This document shows positions 17,639 to 26,554 of a DNA stretch of 64,000 nt, one piece after another (the first letter of the stretch is position 1; each line of letters starts with the position of its first letter). Under the pieces are notes generated by a model. The model was not told the DNA's origin. It saw only the letters and a list, made by a program, of their open reading frames with translations, and made no database searches. A program made the translations under genes and the position numbers. The stretch is taken from assembly GCA_049969475.1 (NCBI GenBank), contig JBMFOU010000005.1, positions 62,001-126,000 of the forward strand, given 5' to 3'. Origin of the DNA: UBA2030 sp049969475 (GTDB lineage: Bacteria > Bacteroidota > Bacteroidia > Bacteroidales > TTA-H9).

Positions 17639-18289
17639 ATGGAACCGAGAGAAAGAATTATTCAGACGGCGATCCGGCTTTTCCGCCAGAACGGTATCAG
17701 GCCGGTAACCATGGATTGGATTGCCACTGAAGCGGGGGTTTCTAAACGAACCATTTACGAACTCTTCAGCGACAAGAGTGATCTGCTCAACGTATGCATA
17801 TCTGAGATTAACCGTCGCAATGTAGAAGAGTTGCACAAGATTCGAAAAAATTCGTGCAACATCATCGAAACCATTCGCAACCTGGGCGAATTCCACATTC
17901 AAACCCTGCAAACATACCATCCCCGTTTTTTTCTCGACATCCAGAAGTTTTTCCCCCGAGAATGGACCCAGATGAATCAGGAACGGGAAAAGCAGAGTAC
18001 CTCAGAAATTTTAGCACTTCTAAAGGAAGGAATAAAAGAAGGTCTAATCAGGGCCGACTTGCATTTGCAGGTGGTTGGGCGGATTATTTATGAACTATTC
18101 CGCCTGGCTTTTACCCTCGAAACCGGTGCTACCGATTACAGCGATCGTAGAACTATTTTTAATAATTTGATTATTAATTATTTTAGAGGAATAGTAACGA
18201 ACAAAGGGCTCGAAGCACTGGAAGAAACTAAAAAGGAAAATCTGTCTACCGAAAACCCTCACCTGGCGTCACTAAATCCTAAAATCTAA
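17639..18289 (+). CDS. TetR-family transcriptional regulator
   Basis: A 216-aa DNA-binding protein. The N-terminal TetR helix-turn-helix is clear: RERIIQTAIRLFRQNGIRPV, then MDWIATEAGVSKRTIYELF (about residues 22-40), then DKSDLLN. The C-terminal ligand domain is helical and divergent. I chose the ATG at 17639 because the TetR domain begins immediately after it and a -7 box lies just upstream; the frame extends back to 17540 without family support. It sits inside the lipid locus and 5 bp before the ATP-grasp gene, so it may control the inositol half of the locus, possibly in response to a lipid or acyl ligand. No operator palindrome was identified with confidence. Confidence 0.92.
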   Translation: MEPRERIIQTAIRLFRQNGIRPVTMDWIATEAGVSKRTIYELFSDKSDLLNVCISEINRRNVEELHKIRKNSCNIIETIRNLGEFHIQTLQTYHPRFFLDIQKFFPREWTQMNQEREKQSTSEILALLKEGIKEGLIRADLHLQVVGRIIYELFRLAFTLETGATDYSDRRTIFNNLIINYFRGIVTNKGLEALEETKKENLSTENPHLASLNPKI

Positions 18290-18294
18290 CAACC

Positions 18295-19137
18295 ATGCAT
18301 TTTATTGCTGTTGCACGAGGTTCAAGATATTCCCCCAATCACGTGGGTAACGACTCAAAAATACTGGCCCTAACAATAGAACACATAAGGGCTCAAGGGC
18401 ATACTGTCACTATTTATGATGAAGATCAGCTTCGGCCTGACCTCATTAAAACTCCATACATATTCAGCATGATTAGGGGAAGCCGATCATTGAAAATATT
18501 GCAGGATGCAGAAAAACAGGGGGCTCTTATAATTAATTCTACCCGGGGTGTTTACAACTGTTACCGGGAAAACCTGGCCCGCTTATTGCCCAAAGCAGGG
18601 GTGAATATTCCTACTACGCAAGTATTGGATACAAGCCGGGAGGTAACAGAAATTCCTTTTGCCGGCATCCCTTTCAAGGTTTGGGTGAAACGGGGCGATG
18701 TACATGCCATTCATCGTGAAGATGTTACCCTTGTATACAGCCTGGAAGAGCTAAATGAGGTGATCAGGGAGTATCATCGCCGGGGTATTGGAGCAGCCGT
18801 AGTTCAAGAACATATAACCGGCCCGGTAGTTAAGTTTTATGCCGTAAAAAATACTCCGTTTTTCCACTTCTATTTCCACGATCGCGCGACAGCTATGCCC
18901 TTCGACACAGCTCTTCTGATCGACATGGCGCAGCGCAGTGCCGAAATACTCGATGTGGATATTTATGGTGGTGATGCTGTGATTGGCCCTGAGGGCGATA
19001 TCCGAATCATCGACCTCAACGACTGGCCTTCTTTTGCCCCGGTTAGGGATAAAGCTTCCCAGTGGATTGCCAAGGTTATCTTAGAAAAAGCGCAAAAACA
19101 CCGGGCAGAAATCTTTACCTCATCCCTTAGCCTATGA
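18295..19137 (+). CDS. ATP-grasp ligase-like protein in the inositol-lipid locus
   Basis: A 280-aa protein with an ATP-grasp fold of the RimK/DdlB kind. Visible features: an N-terminal pre-ATP domain, NSTRGVYNCYRENLARLLPK near 81-100, a central lysine strand FKVWVKRGDVHA near 123, the hinge VVQEHITGPVVKFYAV near 167-182, and the metal-site DLNDWPSF near 238. Such enzymes make amide or ester bonds from a carboxylate through an acyl-phosphate. The substrate is unknown. Its stop overlaps the ATG of the CDP-alcohol phosphatidyltransferase by 4 bp (ATGA), so the two are translationally coupled and likely act in one pathway, perhaps adding an amino-acid or acid group to a lipid head. Confidence 0.8.
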   Translation: MHFIAVARGSRYSPNHVGNDSKILALTIEHIRAQGHTVTIYDEDQLRPDLIKTPYIFSMIRGSRSLKILQDAEKQGALIINSTRGVYNCYRENLARLLPKAGVNIPTTQVLDTSREVTEIPFAGIPFKVWVKRGDVHAIHREDVTLVYSLEELNEVIREYHRRGIGAAVVQEHITGPVVKFYAVKNTPFFHFYFHDRATAMPFDTALLIDMAQRSAEILDVDIYGGDAVIGPEGDIRIIDLNDWPSFAPVRDKASQWIAKVILEKAQKHRAEIFTSSLSL

Positions 19138-20057
19138 GCAATATTGAACTCAACAAAACACTTAAATCAGCTGATACTGAGGAATATATTGATATTATTT
19201 TTTACCGGCGGCTGGGGTATCAGGTAGCCAAAGCTTCGGCCCGGCTCGGAATTCGTCCCAATACCATCACCATTATCAGCATCTTTTGGGGCGTTTTGGC
19301 TGGTCACCTATACTATTACGAGAATTTTTGGATTAACCTTGCTGGGGTTCTCAGCCTGATGATAGCCAATACACTCGACAGTGCCGATGGGCAGCTGGCC
19401 CGTATGACCAATGATAAGACCCGCCTGGGCCGCATCCTGGATGGTCTAGCAGGAAACATTTGGTTTATAAGCATTTATATTCATATCTTACTCAGGCTTC
19501 TCCATAGTGGATATGGAAGCTGGGTTATTGTTTTGGGAATTTTCACAGGGGCTTTCCATATTTTCCAGGCCGCCATTGCTGACTATTATCGAAATGCTCA
19601 TCTTTTCTTCATTAAGGGAGAAAGTGGGAGCGAATTTCACAACAGCGAACAGATAAAAGCCGAAATTGAAACCCTGAGCTGGAAAGAACATTTCTGGTAC
19701 AAGCTCTTCATGAAATCATACCTCAACTATACCCATGAACAGGAACTTTTCACCCGTAACCTGCAGCACCTTATTCGCGTCGTAAAGGAAAAATATCGCG
19801 ATGCCATTCCGGAAAACATCCGGGAAGGTTTCCGCAGCGAAGACAAACCCCTGATGAAAATAGCCAATATATTGACTTTCAACACAAGAGCTATTGCCTT
19901 GTGGATAGCAGTTCTCATTAATCTACCTATAGCCTATTGGATTTTTGAAATAACTGTTCTCAACATTTTGCTTTTCTATATGGTTTATCGCAATGAAACC
20001 ATAAGCAAAAAATATCTTCAAATAATCCTTCAAAACAACACCAGCCAACCGCAATGA
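19134..20057 (+). CDS. CDP-alcohol phosphatidyltransferase (copy 2), probable phosphatidylinositol-phosphate-type synthase with an altered catalytic motif
   Basis: A 307-aa membrane enzyme. The family signature is LDSADGQLARMTNDKTRLG followed by RILDGLAGN (about residues 82-112). Compared with D-x2-DG-x2-AR-x8-G-x3-D-x3-D, the first three aspartates are present but the fourth, normally the catalytic base, is glycine (followed by Asn). Copy 1 in this locus keeps all four. Hydrophobic helices flank the motif and close the C-terminus. A charged segment of ~100 residues (about 155-255) matches the extra region of copy 1, so the two are related. It overlaps both neighbours by 4 bp. Placement with myo-inositol-phosphate synthase and a HAD phosphatase suggests inositol-phosphate transfer to a lipid; the missing Asp makes activity uncertain. 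Confidence 0.85.
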   Translation: MSNIELNKTLKSADTEEYIDIIFYRRLGYQVAKASARLGIRPNTITIISIFWGVLAGHLYYYENFWINLAGVLSLMIANTLDSADGQLARMTNDKTRLGRILDGLAGNIWFISIYIHILLRLLHSGYGSWVIVLGIFTGAFHIFQAAIADYYRNAHLFFIKGESGSEFHNSEQIKAEIETLSWKEHFWYKLFMKSYLNYTHEQELFTRNLQHLIRVVKEKYRDAIPENIREGFRSEDKPLMKIANILTFNTRAIALWIAVLINLPIAYWIFEITVLNILLFYMVYRNETISKKYLQIILQNNTSQPQ

Positions 20058-21043
20058 ACAAGGATACCCGCAATAATCTGATTTTCTTTGTTACCGGTCT
20101 GCTCTTGCTGGGCTGGATGGTATACAATTTTGGAATCGACCGGCTTTTACGTGAGATAATACAGATCGGCTGGTGGATTCTTCCCATCACAGGTTTATGG
20201 CTCATCATCTATATTCTCAACACCTCGGCCTGGAACATTATTTTGGGGAGAGAATGTCATGTAAGGTTTGGAAAACTTTTATCGCTGAAAATTACCGGTT
20301 TCGCCCTCAATTATCTAACCCCTGTGGTAGCTCTGGCCGGTGAACCCTGGAAGGTAATGAACGTAAAAAGACTCATTGGGGTTGAAAAGGCCTCTGCCAG
20401 CATCATCCTTTACAACATGATGCACATCCTCTCCCACTTCTTTTTCTGGGTGTCGGCCATATTTTTGGTCATCTTCAACATTAAGCCCACCAAGGGAGCT
20501 TACATTTTTTTGGGCATTTTGCTAATGTTCATGATTTGGGTGATAATGGTGATATACCGCTGGTACAAAAAAGGAATTGTGTTTTCTTTCATGCGTTTTT
20601 TACATAAAATTCCTTTGTTGAAGAAAACCGCCGCAAAAATTCTTCAGAAAGAAAAAGTTTTACAGGATATTGAAGATCAGGTGATAGCTTTTTATACTAC
20701 GCGCCGCAAAGCATTTTACTACACCCTTGTATTCGAATACCTTAGCCGGGTGATAGGTTCACTGGAGTTCTATTTTATCATGCGGGCCCTAGGACTCAAT
20801 ATCGACCTTATGCAGGCCTTTTATATCAGCGCTGCTAGTTCGCTGCTGGCCAACATTATGTTTTTCATGCCCCTGCAGCTGGGCACCCGAGAAGGAAGTC
20901 TTTATTTAGTATACGAAAGTCTGAGGTTTCCTCCCGGACAAGGGATATTAGTAAGCATCGTAACCCGCATCCGCGAATTTTTTTGGATACTCGTGGGTTT
21001 ATTGCTTATGAAATTTAGCGCTGTAAAAAGTCAATCCAAATGA
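20054..21043 (+). CDS. LPG-synthase-TM / UPF0104 family membrane protein, likely lipid flippase
   Basis: A 329-aa polytopic membrane protein resembling the flippase half of MprF and the AglD family. The start NLIFFVTGLLLLGWMVYNFG, then WWILPITGLWLIIYIL, and the conserved patch LNYLTPVVALAGEPWKV (about 92-108) are family features. It has about seven or eight helices, and the late motif FFMPLQLGTREGSLY near 275. It has no synthase domain. It overlaps its neighbours by 4 bp on each side, so its product is made together with the CDP-alcohol transferase and HAD phosphatase. Inference: it moves the finished or intermediate inositol lipid across the inner membrane. Confidence 0.88.
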   Translation: MNKDTRNNLIFFVTGLLLLGWMVYNFGIDRLLREIIQIGWWILPITGLWLIIYILNTSAWNIILGRECHVRFGKLLSLKITGFALNYLTPVVALAGEPWKVMNVKRLIGVEKASASIILYNMMHILSHFFFWVSAIFLVIFNIKPTKGAYIFLGILLMFMIWVIMVIYRWYKKGIVFSFMRFLHKIPLLKKTAAKILQKEKVLQDIEDQVIAFYTTRRKAFYYTLVFEYLSRVIGSLEFYFIMRALGLNIDLMQAFYISAASSLLANIMFFMPLQLGTREGSLYLVYESLRFPPGQGILVSIVTRIREFFWILVGLLLMKFSAVKSQSK

Positions 21044-21765
21044 AGAACCAGACAGAGCATATCCAGGGCATTATTTTCGATTTCGGAGGAACACTCGATA
21101 CACACGGCGTTCATTGGAGCGAACAATTCTGGGACGCCTGGCAGACGGCCGCAATCCCAGTTTCCAAACCCGACTACGAACGCGCCTACGTGGCCGCCGG
21201 CGAAAGCTTGCTCGAAGGGAAAATTAAGCCCACCGATACTTTTAGCCAAACCATAGGCATGCAAATAAGGCTTCAAATGAATTACCTCATTGACCAGGGT
21301 AAAATAACCCGTGAAAAGGCAGAAACCTGGTCAGAGGCTGTTAGGGAAGCCTGTTATACAGATGTATTGCGCAAGATGGAAATAACAAGAGAAATATTGA
21401 AATACTTGGCTACGAAATTTCCGCTAGCTCTGGTTTCCAACTATTACGGCAACATGGAAACGGTGCTGCAGGAAATGGGTATTCGTTCTTACTTCAAGAC
21501 GGTCGTCGATTCCGCTTTGGTAGGCCTCAGAAAACCAGATCCAGCTATTTTTACTTTGGGTGTCAAACAATTAAACTTAAACCCGGCAGAAGTTGCCGTG
21601 GTAGGCGATTCGTTTGAAAGAGATATTGTACCTGCCAAAAACCTCGGATGTACGACCTTTTGGATAAAAGGACGGAGCTGGCGCGAAGAGCCCGGAGGCC
21701 CGGAAGCTGATTTTATCCTTGAAAATTTGATCTCACTTAAAAAATATTTTGACAACTCTTATTAA
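21040..21765 (+). CDS. HAD-superfamily phosphatase, candidate phosphatidylinositol-phosphate phosphatase
   Basis: A 241-aa HAD hydrolase. Motif I is FDFGGTLDTHG near residue 13 (nucleophile Asp, with the second Asp in GTLD), motif II is LVSNYYG near 131, motif III lysine is in GLRKPDP near 166, and motif IV is VVGDSFERDI near 190. A helical cap separates motifs I and II. It is coupled by 4-bp overlap to the flippase gene and lies 21 bp before myo-inositol-phosphate synthase. In actinobacterial-type phosphatidylinositol synthesis, inositol-1-phosphate is joined to CDP-diacylglycerol and the extra phosphate is then removed; this enzyme is positioned for that step. Free inositol-phosphate is the alternative substrate. 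Confidence 0.87.
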   Translation: MKNQTEHIQGIIFDFGGTLDTHGVHWSEQFWDAWQTAAIPVSKPDYERAYVAAGESLLEGKIKPTDTFSQTIGMQIRLQMNYLIDQGKITREKAETWSEAVREACYTDVLRKMEITREILKYLATKFPLALVSNYYGNMETVLQEMGIRSYFKTVVDSALVGLRKPDPAIFTLGVKQLNLNPAEVAVVGDSFERDIVPAKNLGCTTFWIKGRSWREEPGGPEADFILENLISLKKYFDNSY

Positions 21766-21786
21766 AACCCTTAAACTAAGTAATCT

Positions 21787-23103
21787 ATGAAACAAAAACC
21801 GACGAAACCCCAGGGTAAACTGGGGGTGCTCATCGTAGGAATGAATGGAGCAGTGTCCACTACTTTTATTGCTGGAACCTATGCAGTTCGCAAAGGGATG
21901 GGAGTACCCGTGGGTTCCCTCACACAGATGGCCACCATTCGCATTGGCAAACGCAGCGACAACAATTTCCCCAAAATCAAAGATTTTCTGCCACTCTACG
22001 ATCTCGACCAGATTGTTTTCGGTGGTTGGGATATTCGTGAAGAGACCGCTCTCGATGGAGCCCGCACGGCTCAGGTGCTCACTGAAAGCGACCTTCTCAA
22101 GGTAAAAGACGAACTGAAAGCCCTCAAGCCCATGAAGGCTGTTTTCGACAAGGAATGGGTAAAACGCCTAGATGGAGACTGGGTAAAGAAAGCTCCCACC
22201 AAATGGGACCTTATGGAGATGGTACGTCAGGATATCCGCGATTTTAAAGAAAAGAATCAGTGCGATGAAATTGTGGTGATCTGGATTGGAAGTACCGAAG
22301 TATATACACCTGCCCTGGAAGTTCATTCCAGCATTGAGAAATTTGAAGAAGGACTGAAGAACAATCATCCGGCCATCAGCCCCAGCATGATTTATGCCTG
22401 GGCTGCTCTTAAGGAAGGATGGCCTTACATAAATGGCGCTCCCAACCTTACAGTAGACATGGGTGCTACCTTCGAACTGGCTAACCTCAACAAGGTACCC
22501 ATCGCAGGAAAAGACTTCAAGACCGGCCAAACCATGGTAAAAACCATCATTTCGCCGATGATCAAGATGCGTATGCTGGGTCTGCACGGATGGTTCTCTA
22601 CCAACATACTGGGTAACCGCGATGGTGAAGTACTCGACGATCCCGGTTCATTTAAAACCAAAGAAGAAAGTAAACTTTCAGTTATCGACAGTATCTTACA
22701 GCCCGAGCTCTATCCTGAACTATACAAAGATTATTACCATAAAGTACGTATTAACTACTATCCTCCGCGCGGCGACAATAAAGAAGGATGGGACAATATC
22801 GACATTTTCGGCTGGCTGGGTTATCCCATGCAAATTAAAATCGACTTCCTCTGCCGCGACTCCATTTTGGCAGCTCCCCTGGCACTCGACCTCGTTCTGC
22901 TCACCAATCTGGCACAGCGCGTAGGTCTGTATGGCATTCAGGAATGGCTGTCGTTCTATTTCAAGAGTCCTATGCATTCGCCTGATGTGGTTCCCGAACA
23001 CGACCTCTTCATTCAGCACATTAAACTGAAAAACACCATGCGCGAAATCATGGACGAAGAACCCATCGATCACATCGACGAGAAAATTAAAAAATTTAAA
23101 TAA
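21787..23103 (+). CDS. ino1: myo-Inositol-1-phosphate synthase
   Basis: A 438-aa NAD-dependent isomerase that converts glucose-6-phosphate to inositol-3-phosphate, the committed step to inositol. The N-terminal Rossmann segment (LGVLIVGMNGAVSTTFIAG) and GGWDIREE are typical. Later motifs are WIGSTEVYT, the lysine-rich active-site region AGKDFKTGQTMVKTIISPM (about 239-257), STNILGNRDG, and DSILAAPLALDLV near 358. Length fits prokaryotic MIPS. It ends the plus-strand lipid locus and is followed by a strong terminator. Its presence next to CDP-alcohol phosphatidyltransferase, flippase and phosphatase parallels the inositol-lipid cluster described in gut Bacteroides. Confidence 0.96.
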   Translation: MKQKPTKPQGKLGVLIVGMNGAVSTTFIAGTYAVRKGMGVPVGSLTQMATIRIGKRSDNNFPKIKDFLPLYDLDQIVFGGWDIREETALDGARTAQVLTESDLLKVKDELKALKPMKAVFDKEWVKRLDGDWVKKAPTKWDLMEMVRQDIRDFKEKNQCDEIVVIWIGSTEVYTPALEVHSSIEKFEEGLKNNHPAISPSMIYAWAALKEGWPYINGAPNLTVDMGATFELANLNKVPIAGKDFKTGQTMVKTIISPMIKMRMLGLHGWFSTNILGNRDGEVLDDPGSFKTKEESKLSVIDSILQPELYPELYKDYYHKVRINYYPPRGDNKEGWDNIDIFGWLGYPMQIKIDFLCRDSILAAPLALDLVLLTNLAQRVGLYGIQEWLSFYFKSPMHSPDVVPEHDLFIQHIKLKNTMREIMDEEPIDHIDEKIKKFK

Positions 23104-23132
23104 GAATCGTCTGACATACCTCTAAAATCAAA

Positions 23133-23167
23133 AGCCCCGCCTGTCAGTTGGCAGGCAGGGCTTTTTG
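23133..23167 (+). terminator. Strong intrinsic terminator after myo-inositol-phosphate synthase
   Basis: AGCCC (23133-23137) pairs with GGGCT (23158-23162), and inside it GCCTG pairs with CAGGC, followed by TTTTTG. It separates two convergent genes and could act from both sides. Confidence 0.85.
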
Positions 23168-23185
23168 AGTGAAAAAAAGTATTTT

Positions 23186-23731
23186 TCATGGCTTTATTCG
23201 TTCTTTGACTTCCTTGCCGGTTTCCAAATCAATACCCGATACCTCAACCCAACGAACCTTCAGAGAATTATCAGGGTCGGCCTGAACATATATTTTTTTC
23301 AGAATAGCCTGACGACCCGCAATGGTGATGCGTCCATAAAATTCACCCTCATTCGACTTTTCGATGAAGAGTTTTCGCTGTGGAAATGCAACCAATGAAA
23401 CTTCCCAACGGTTGGCGCCCATTGGACGGGAGGTATAACCATAGGCCAACTTTTCCTGCATATAACTCAGTTCATCGGTAGTGCCAGGTTTATCGGTTTG
23501 ATTGAGCCAATAAACATGTATAGGTTTTTCGAGATCTATCCTTCCAGTTGCAACGTAATTAAGATCGTAGCAAATGAGGTTAGCGTTTTTAGACCGAGCT
23601 ATTACAAAAAGCCGATGGGATGCTTCTGGTTTGTCTGTATCGGCAGGAAAGGCACCTTCCAAGCGTTGTGGCACAACACTTGCAATAAGGAGCAACCAAA
23701 TAATGGACTTATACAACTTAAATTTATACAT
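23186..23731 (-). CDS. DUF4833-family secreted protein
   Basis: A 181-aa protein convergent with myo-inositol-phosphate synthase. The N-terminus is a signal peptide (YKSIIWLLLIASVVPQ). The mature part carries LFVIARSKNANLICYDLNY, PIHVYWLNQ, LAYGYTSRP and QADPDNSLKVRWVEVSG, which I recognise as the DUF4833 pattern; the assignment is from memory. No catalytic residues are apparent. It is likely periplasmic or outer-membrane associated. Its own promoter is visible upstream on the minus strand. Adjacency to the inositol-lipid genes suggests a linked envelope role, but this is only positional. Confidence 0.8.
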   Translation of the reverse strand: MYKFKLYKSIIWLLLIASVVPQRLEGAFPADTDKPEASHRLFVIARSKNANLICYDLNYVATGRIDLEKPIHVYWLNQTDKPGTTDELSYMQEKLAYGYTSRPMGANRWEVSLVAFPQRKLFIEKSNEGEFYGRITIAGRQAILKKIYVQADPDNSLKVRWVEVSGIDLETGKEVKERIKP

Positions 23732-23752
23732 TCTTTAACATACTTAAGAGTG

Positions 23753-23781
23753 CAAAAATACCATCTTTGCGGCAATTTCAA
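23753..23781 (-). promoter_or_regulatory. Promoter of the DUF4833 gene
   Basis: On the minus strand, TTG (23781-23779) is followed after 18 bp by TATTTTTG (23760-23753), close to the Bacteroidota consensus. It lies 21 bp before the start codon. Confidence 0.55.
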
Positions 23782-23908
23782 GGGCTTTATCAACAATAAC
23801 CATGCCCAGAAACTATGTTTGATGAAAGCTTTCCAACTTATTCCCTCCATAATTGTGGGAATGAACATCCCATACAGAAATATGAAATCACAATAAACAA
23901 ATTATAAA

Positions 23909-26506
23909 ATGCAAGAACCTATTGTCAGAAAATTGTTCAGGACTGCCAAGTTCGTTACCATTGCTTTCTTGCTACTTTTAATAGGGCACAGTATTGCAAA
24001 AGCGCAAAATCCTCACAGCCCGGTTTACACAATTATAAGAGGAAAAGTTACCGACGGGGCCACTAACGAACCCATTCCTTTTGCCAATGTATATTTTAAA
24101 GGAACTACCATAGGCACCACCACCGACTTCGACGGCCGCTACGAACTCAAGACTACCACCCCTAAAGACTCACTGACAGTAACGGTAATCAGTTACAAAA
24201 CCAAATCAAAAAAGATAAAAAAGGGAGTAAGTCAGACGCTCGATTTCCAACTTGAGCATACTTCGTTTGATTTGAGTGAGGTTGTAATAGAAGCGGGAGA
24301 AAACCCTGCCTATCCCATTATACGCAAGGCACGCGATAACCGCAAACTGTTCAACCCCGAGAGTCTCGAAGCATATGAGTACGAGAGCTATGTAAAAATG
24401 GACATTAGCATCGACAACATTGGTCAAAAATTCAGAGAAAACAATACCTTCAAACCTTATGCTAAATTGCTCGACAGTTTGCGTCAGGCTGCAGGTGAAG
24501 AGGGAAAGCTAATTATACCCTTCTTTCTCTCCGAACAAATCAGCAATGTGTATTACCGTAAAAATCCAGAGCGTAAAAAGACCGTAGTCAAAGCCACGCG
24601 TATGAATGGTCTGATCCTCGATAATTTTCAGATTTTAGAGCCCTGGATTGGAAAGACTTTACAGGAGTATAACTTCTATAACAATCTGCAGGAGATCCTC
24701 GACCGAACATTCATCACGCCCCTGGCCAACGGATGCTTTGCCTTTTACGACTACTACATCATGGACACGGTGATGATTGACCGAGACAGTTGTTACGAGA
24801 TAAAGGTGAAGCCTCGCCGGCCTCAGGACCTGGTTTTCTCTGGTAAGATATGGATTAATGCCAGCGACTATGCGCTCCGTCGCCTCGACCTGGAAGTTAC
24901 CAAATCGGTGAATATCAACTTCATCGATAAATATAAGGTACAAATGGACTATGAAAAGCAGGAAACCGGACATTATGTTCCCACCAAAACCAGGGTATTG
25001 GTCGACTTGCAACAGACAGGAGACTCTGCTATTGGTCTTATCGGAAAATATTACATAGCCAATCAAAACTGGGTACTCAACCAACCCCATCCTCTCCCCT
25101 TCTATCGCGATAATGTAGTGGTAGAAATGTCGGCCAAAAACTACAAGGACGATTATTGGGACGAACAACGCAAGCGCATGATCACCGACCACGAACAGGT
25201 GAAAAATTCCTTCCAGGTTATCGATTCTTTGCGAAAATCAAGAAGGCTGACATTCATTCGTAAGACATTAAGGATTTTATGGGATGGGTATTATAATACA
25301 GGACCCGTAGAGCTGGGGCATTGGTATACGATGTTTGGAAACAACCCTGTTGAGGGATTCAGATTTCAGGCTTCTGCACGTACCACCATCGACTGGAACG
25401 ACAAATGGATTCTCAGTGGGCACCTAGCTTACGGATTTAAAGATGAGAAACTGAAATACAGAGCCACTGTTGAGAAATTTTTGGACCGCAATCGCTGGAG
25501 AAAATGGGGCGTTCGTTATACTTACGACATGGAACGCCTGGGGGTAGATCCGGAATTTCTTGAATCGCATGTATTTCTTAACTATATCTTCCTATTTGCC
25601 TCGCAATTCGGATATCTCCAGCGCATGAGCCTTTCCCAGGATGCAAGAGCCTGGTTCGAAACTGACCACTGGCATGGATGGAACAGCAAATTCATGGTGC
25701 GCTTCAAGCACTTTAATCCTCAGGGATCGTATCACTTTGCGTGGTACGACGACAATAATCAGATTCAGGATCAATATCGCAGTTCAGAATTTCATTTTGT
25801 TACCAGTTACTCCAAAACACGAACCTGGCTGGTAGAAAAAAACTGGCGATACGGAGCTGAAGCCCTTAAATCTCAGTTGTGGACATTTCATGCAACCCTG
25901 GGATTTAAAAATGTACTGGGTAGCAACTTTACATTCCAAAAATTCAGCCTCAATGTAATGCACAAATGGAGAACAGGCTACCTTGGCCAGCTCGACTATA
26001 GCCTGACGGGTGAGGTAGTTTTAGGAAAGGTTCCCTATCCCGAAGCTATTATTCCTCAGGGCAATGAACCAGTCTTCGCTGCAGAACGAGCCTTTAACAT
26101 GATGAATTTCTTTGAATTTGTAGCAGATAAGTCAGTAAGTGGTATTCTTCTCCATCATTTCGATGGACTCTTCTTCAATCGTGTGCCCTTGCTCCGCAAG
26201 CTAAAATGGAGGGAGGTAGCCGGATTCAATTTCGTCTTTTCAACATATAACAAAGAAAATTACATTCGAACTGCCGATAATCCCAACGGGTTACTCCCCG
26301 AAAAGGACAAAAACGGCTATAGCCTTACTCCATTCCGCATTATGGATTTCAACAAACCTTATTTGGAAGTATCGTATGGAATTGAAAACATTTTGAAAGT
26401 CATTCGCATACAGGCTTTCCATCGGTTATCCTACCTCGATCCAGGACCCGACGGACGTGTGCCTCCTAAATTTATGATCAAAGGAAGCTTCTTTATCAGG
26501 CTATAA
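23909..26506 (+). CDS. DUF5686 outer-membrane protein with carboxypeptidase-regulatory-like domain
   Basis: An 865-aa protein. It has a signal peptide (FVTIAFLLLLIGHSIAKAQ, about residues 15-33), then a carboxypeptidase-D-regulatory-like beta-sandwich (IIRGKVTDGATNEPIPFANV, about 42-130). After this comes the long DUF5686 region: VVIEAGENPAYPIIRKA near 130, then SLEAYEYESYVKMDIS, and a C-terminal half rich in alternating beta strands ending in FMIKGSFFIRL. It looks like an outer-membrane barrel, related in layout to TonB-dependent receptors but without a plug domain. Family function is unknown. It lies alone, divergent from the DUF4833 gene and ended by a terminator. Confidence 0.88.
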   Translation: MQEPIVRKLFRTAKFVTIAFLLLLIGHSIAKAQNPHSPVYTIIRGKVTDGATNEPIPFANVYFKGTTIGTTTDFDGRYELKTTTPKDSLTVTVISYKTKSKKIKKGVSQTLDFQLEHTSFDLSEVVIEAGENPAYPIIRKARDNRKLFNPESLEAYEYESYVKMDISIDNIGQKFRENNTFKPYAKLLDSLRQAAGEEGKLIIPFFLSEQISNVYYRKNPERKKTVVKATRMNGLILDNFQILEPWIGKTLQEYNFYNNLQEILDRTFITPLANGCFAFYDYYIMDTVMIDRDSCYEIKVKPRRPQDLVFSGKIWINASDYALRRLDLEVTKSVNINFIDKYKVQMDYEKQETGHYVPTKTRVLVDLQQTGDSAIGLIGKYYIANQNWVLNQPHPLPFYRDNVVVEMSAKNYKDDYWDEQRKRMITDHEQVKNSFQVIDSLRKSRRLTFIRKTLRILWDGYYNTGPVELGHWYTMFGNNPVEGFRFQASARTTIDWNDKWILSGHLAYGFKDEKLKYRATVEKFLDRNRWRKWGVRYTYDMERLGVDPEFLESHVFLNYIFLFASQFGYLQRMSLSQDARAWFETDHWHGWNSKFMVRFKHFNPQGSYHFAWYDDNNQIQDQYRSSEFHFVTSYSKTRTWLVEKNWRYGAEALKSQLWTFHATLGFKNVLGSNFTFQKFSLNVMHKWRTGYLGQLDYSLTGEVVLGKVPYPEAIIPQGNEPVFAAERAFNMMNFFEFVADKSVSGILLHHFDGLFFNRVPLLRKLKWREVAGFNFVFSTYNKENYIRTADNPNGLLPEKDKNGYSLTPFRIMDFNKPYLEVSYGIENILKVIRIQAFHRLSYLDPGPDGRVPPKFMIKGSFFIRL

Positions 26507-26554
26507 ACAGGTAAACCTTCAAACAATTCATCTTTGTAAAGCAAATCACACAAA

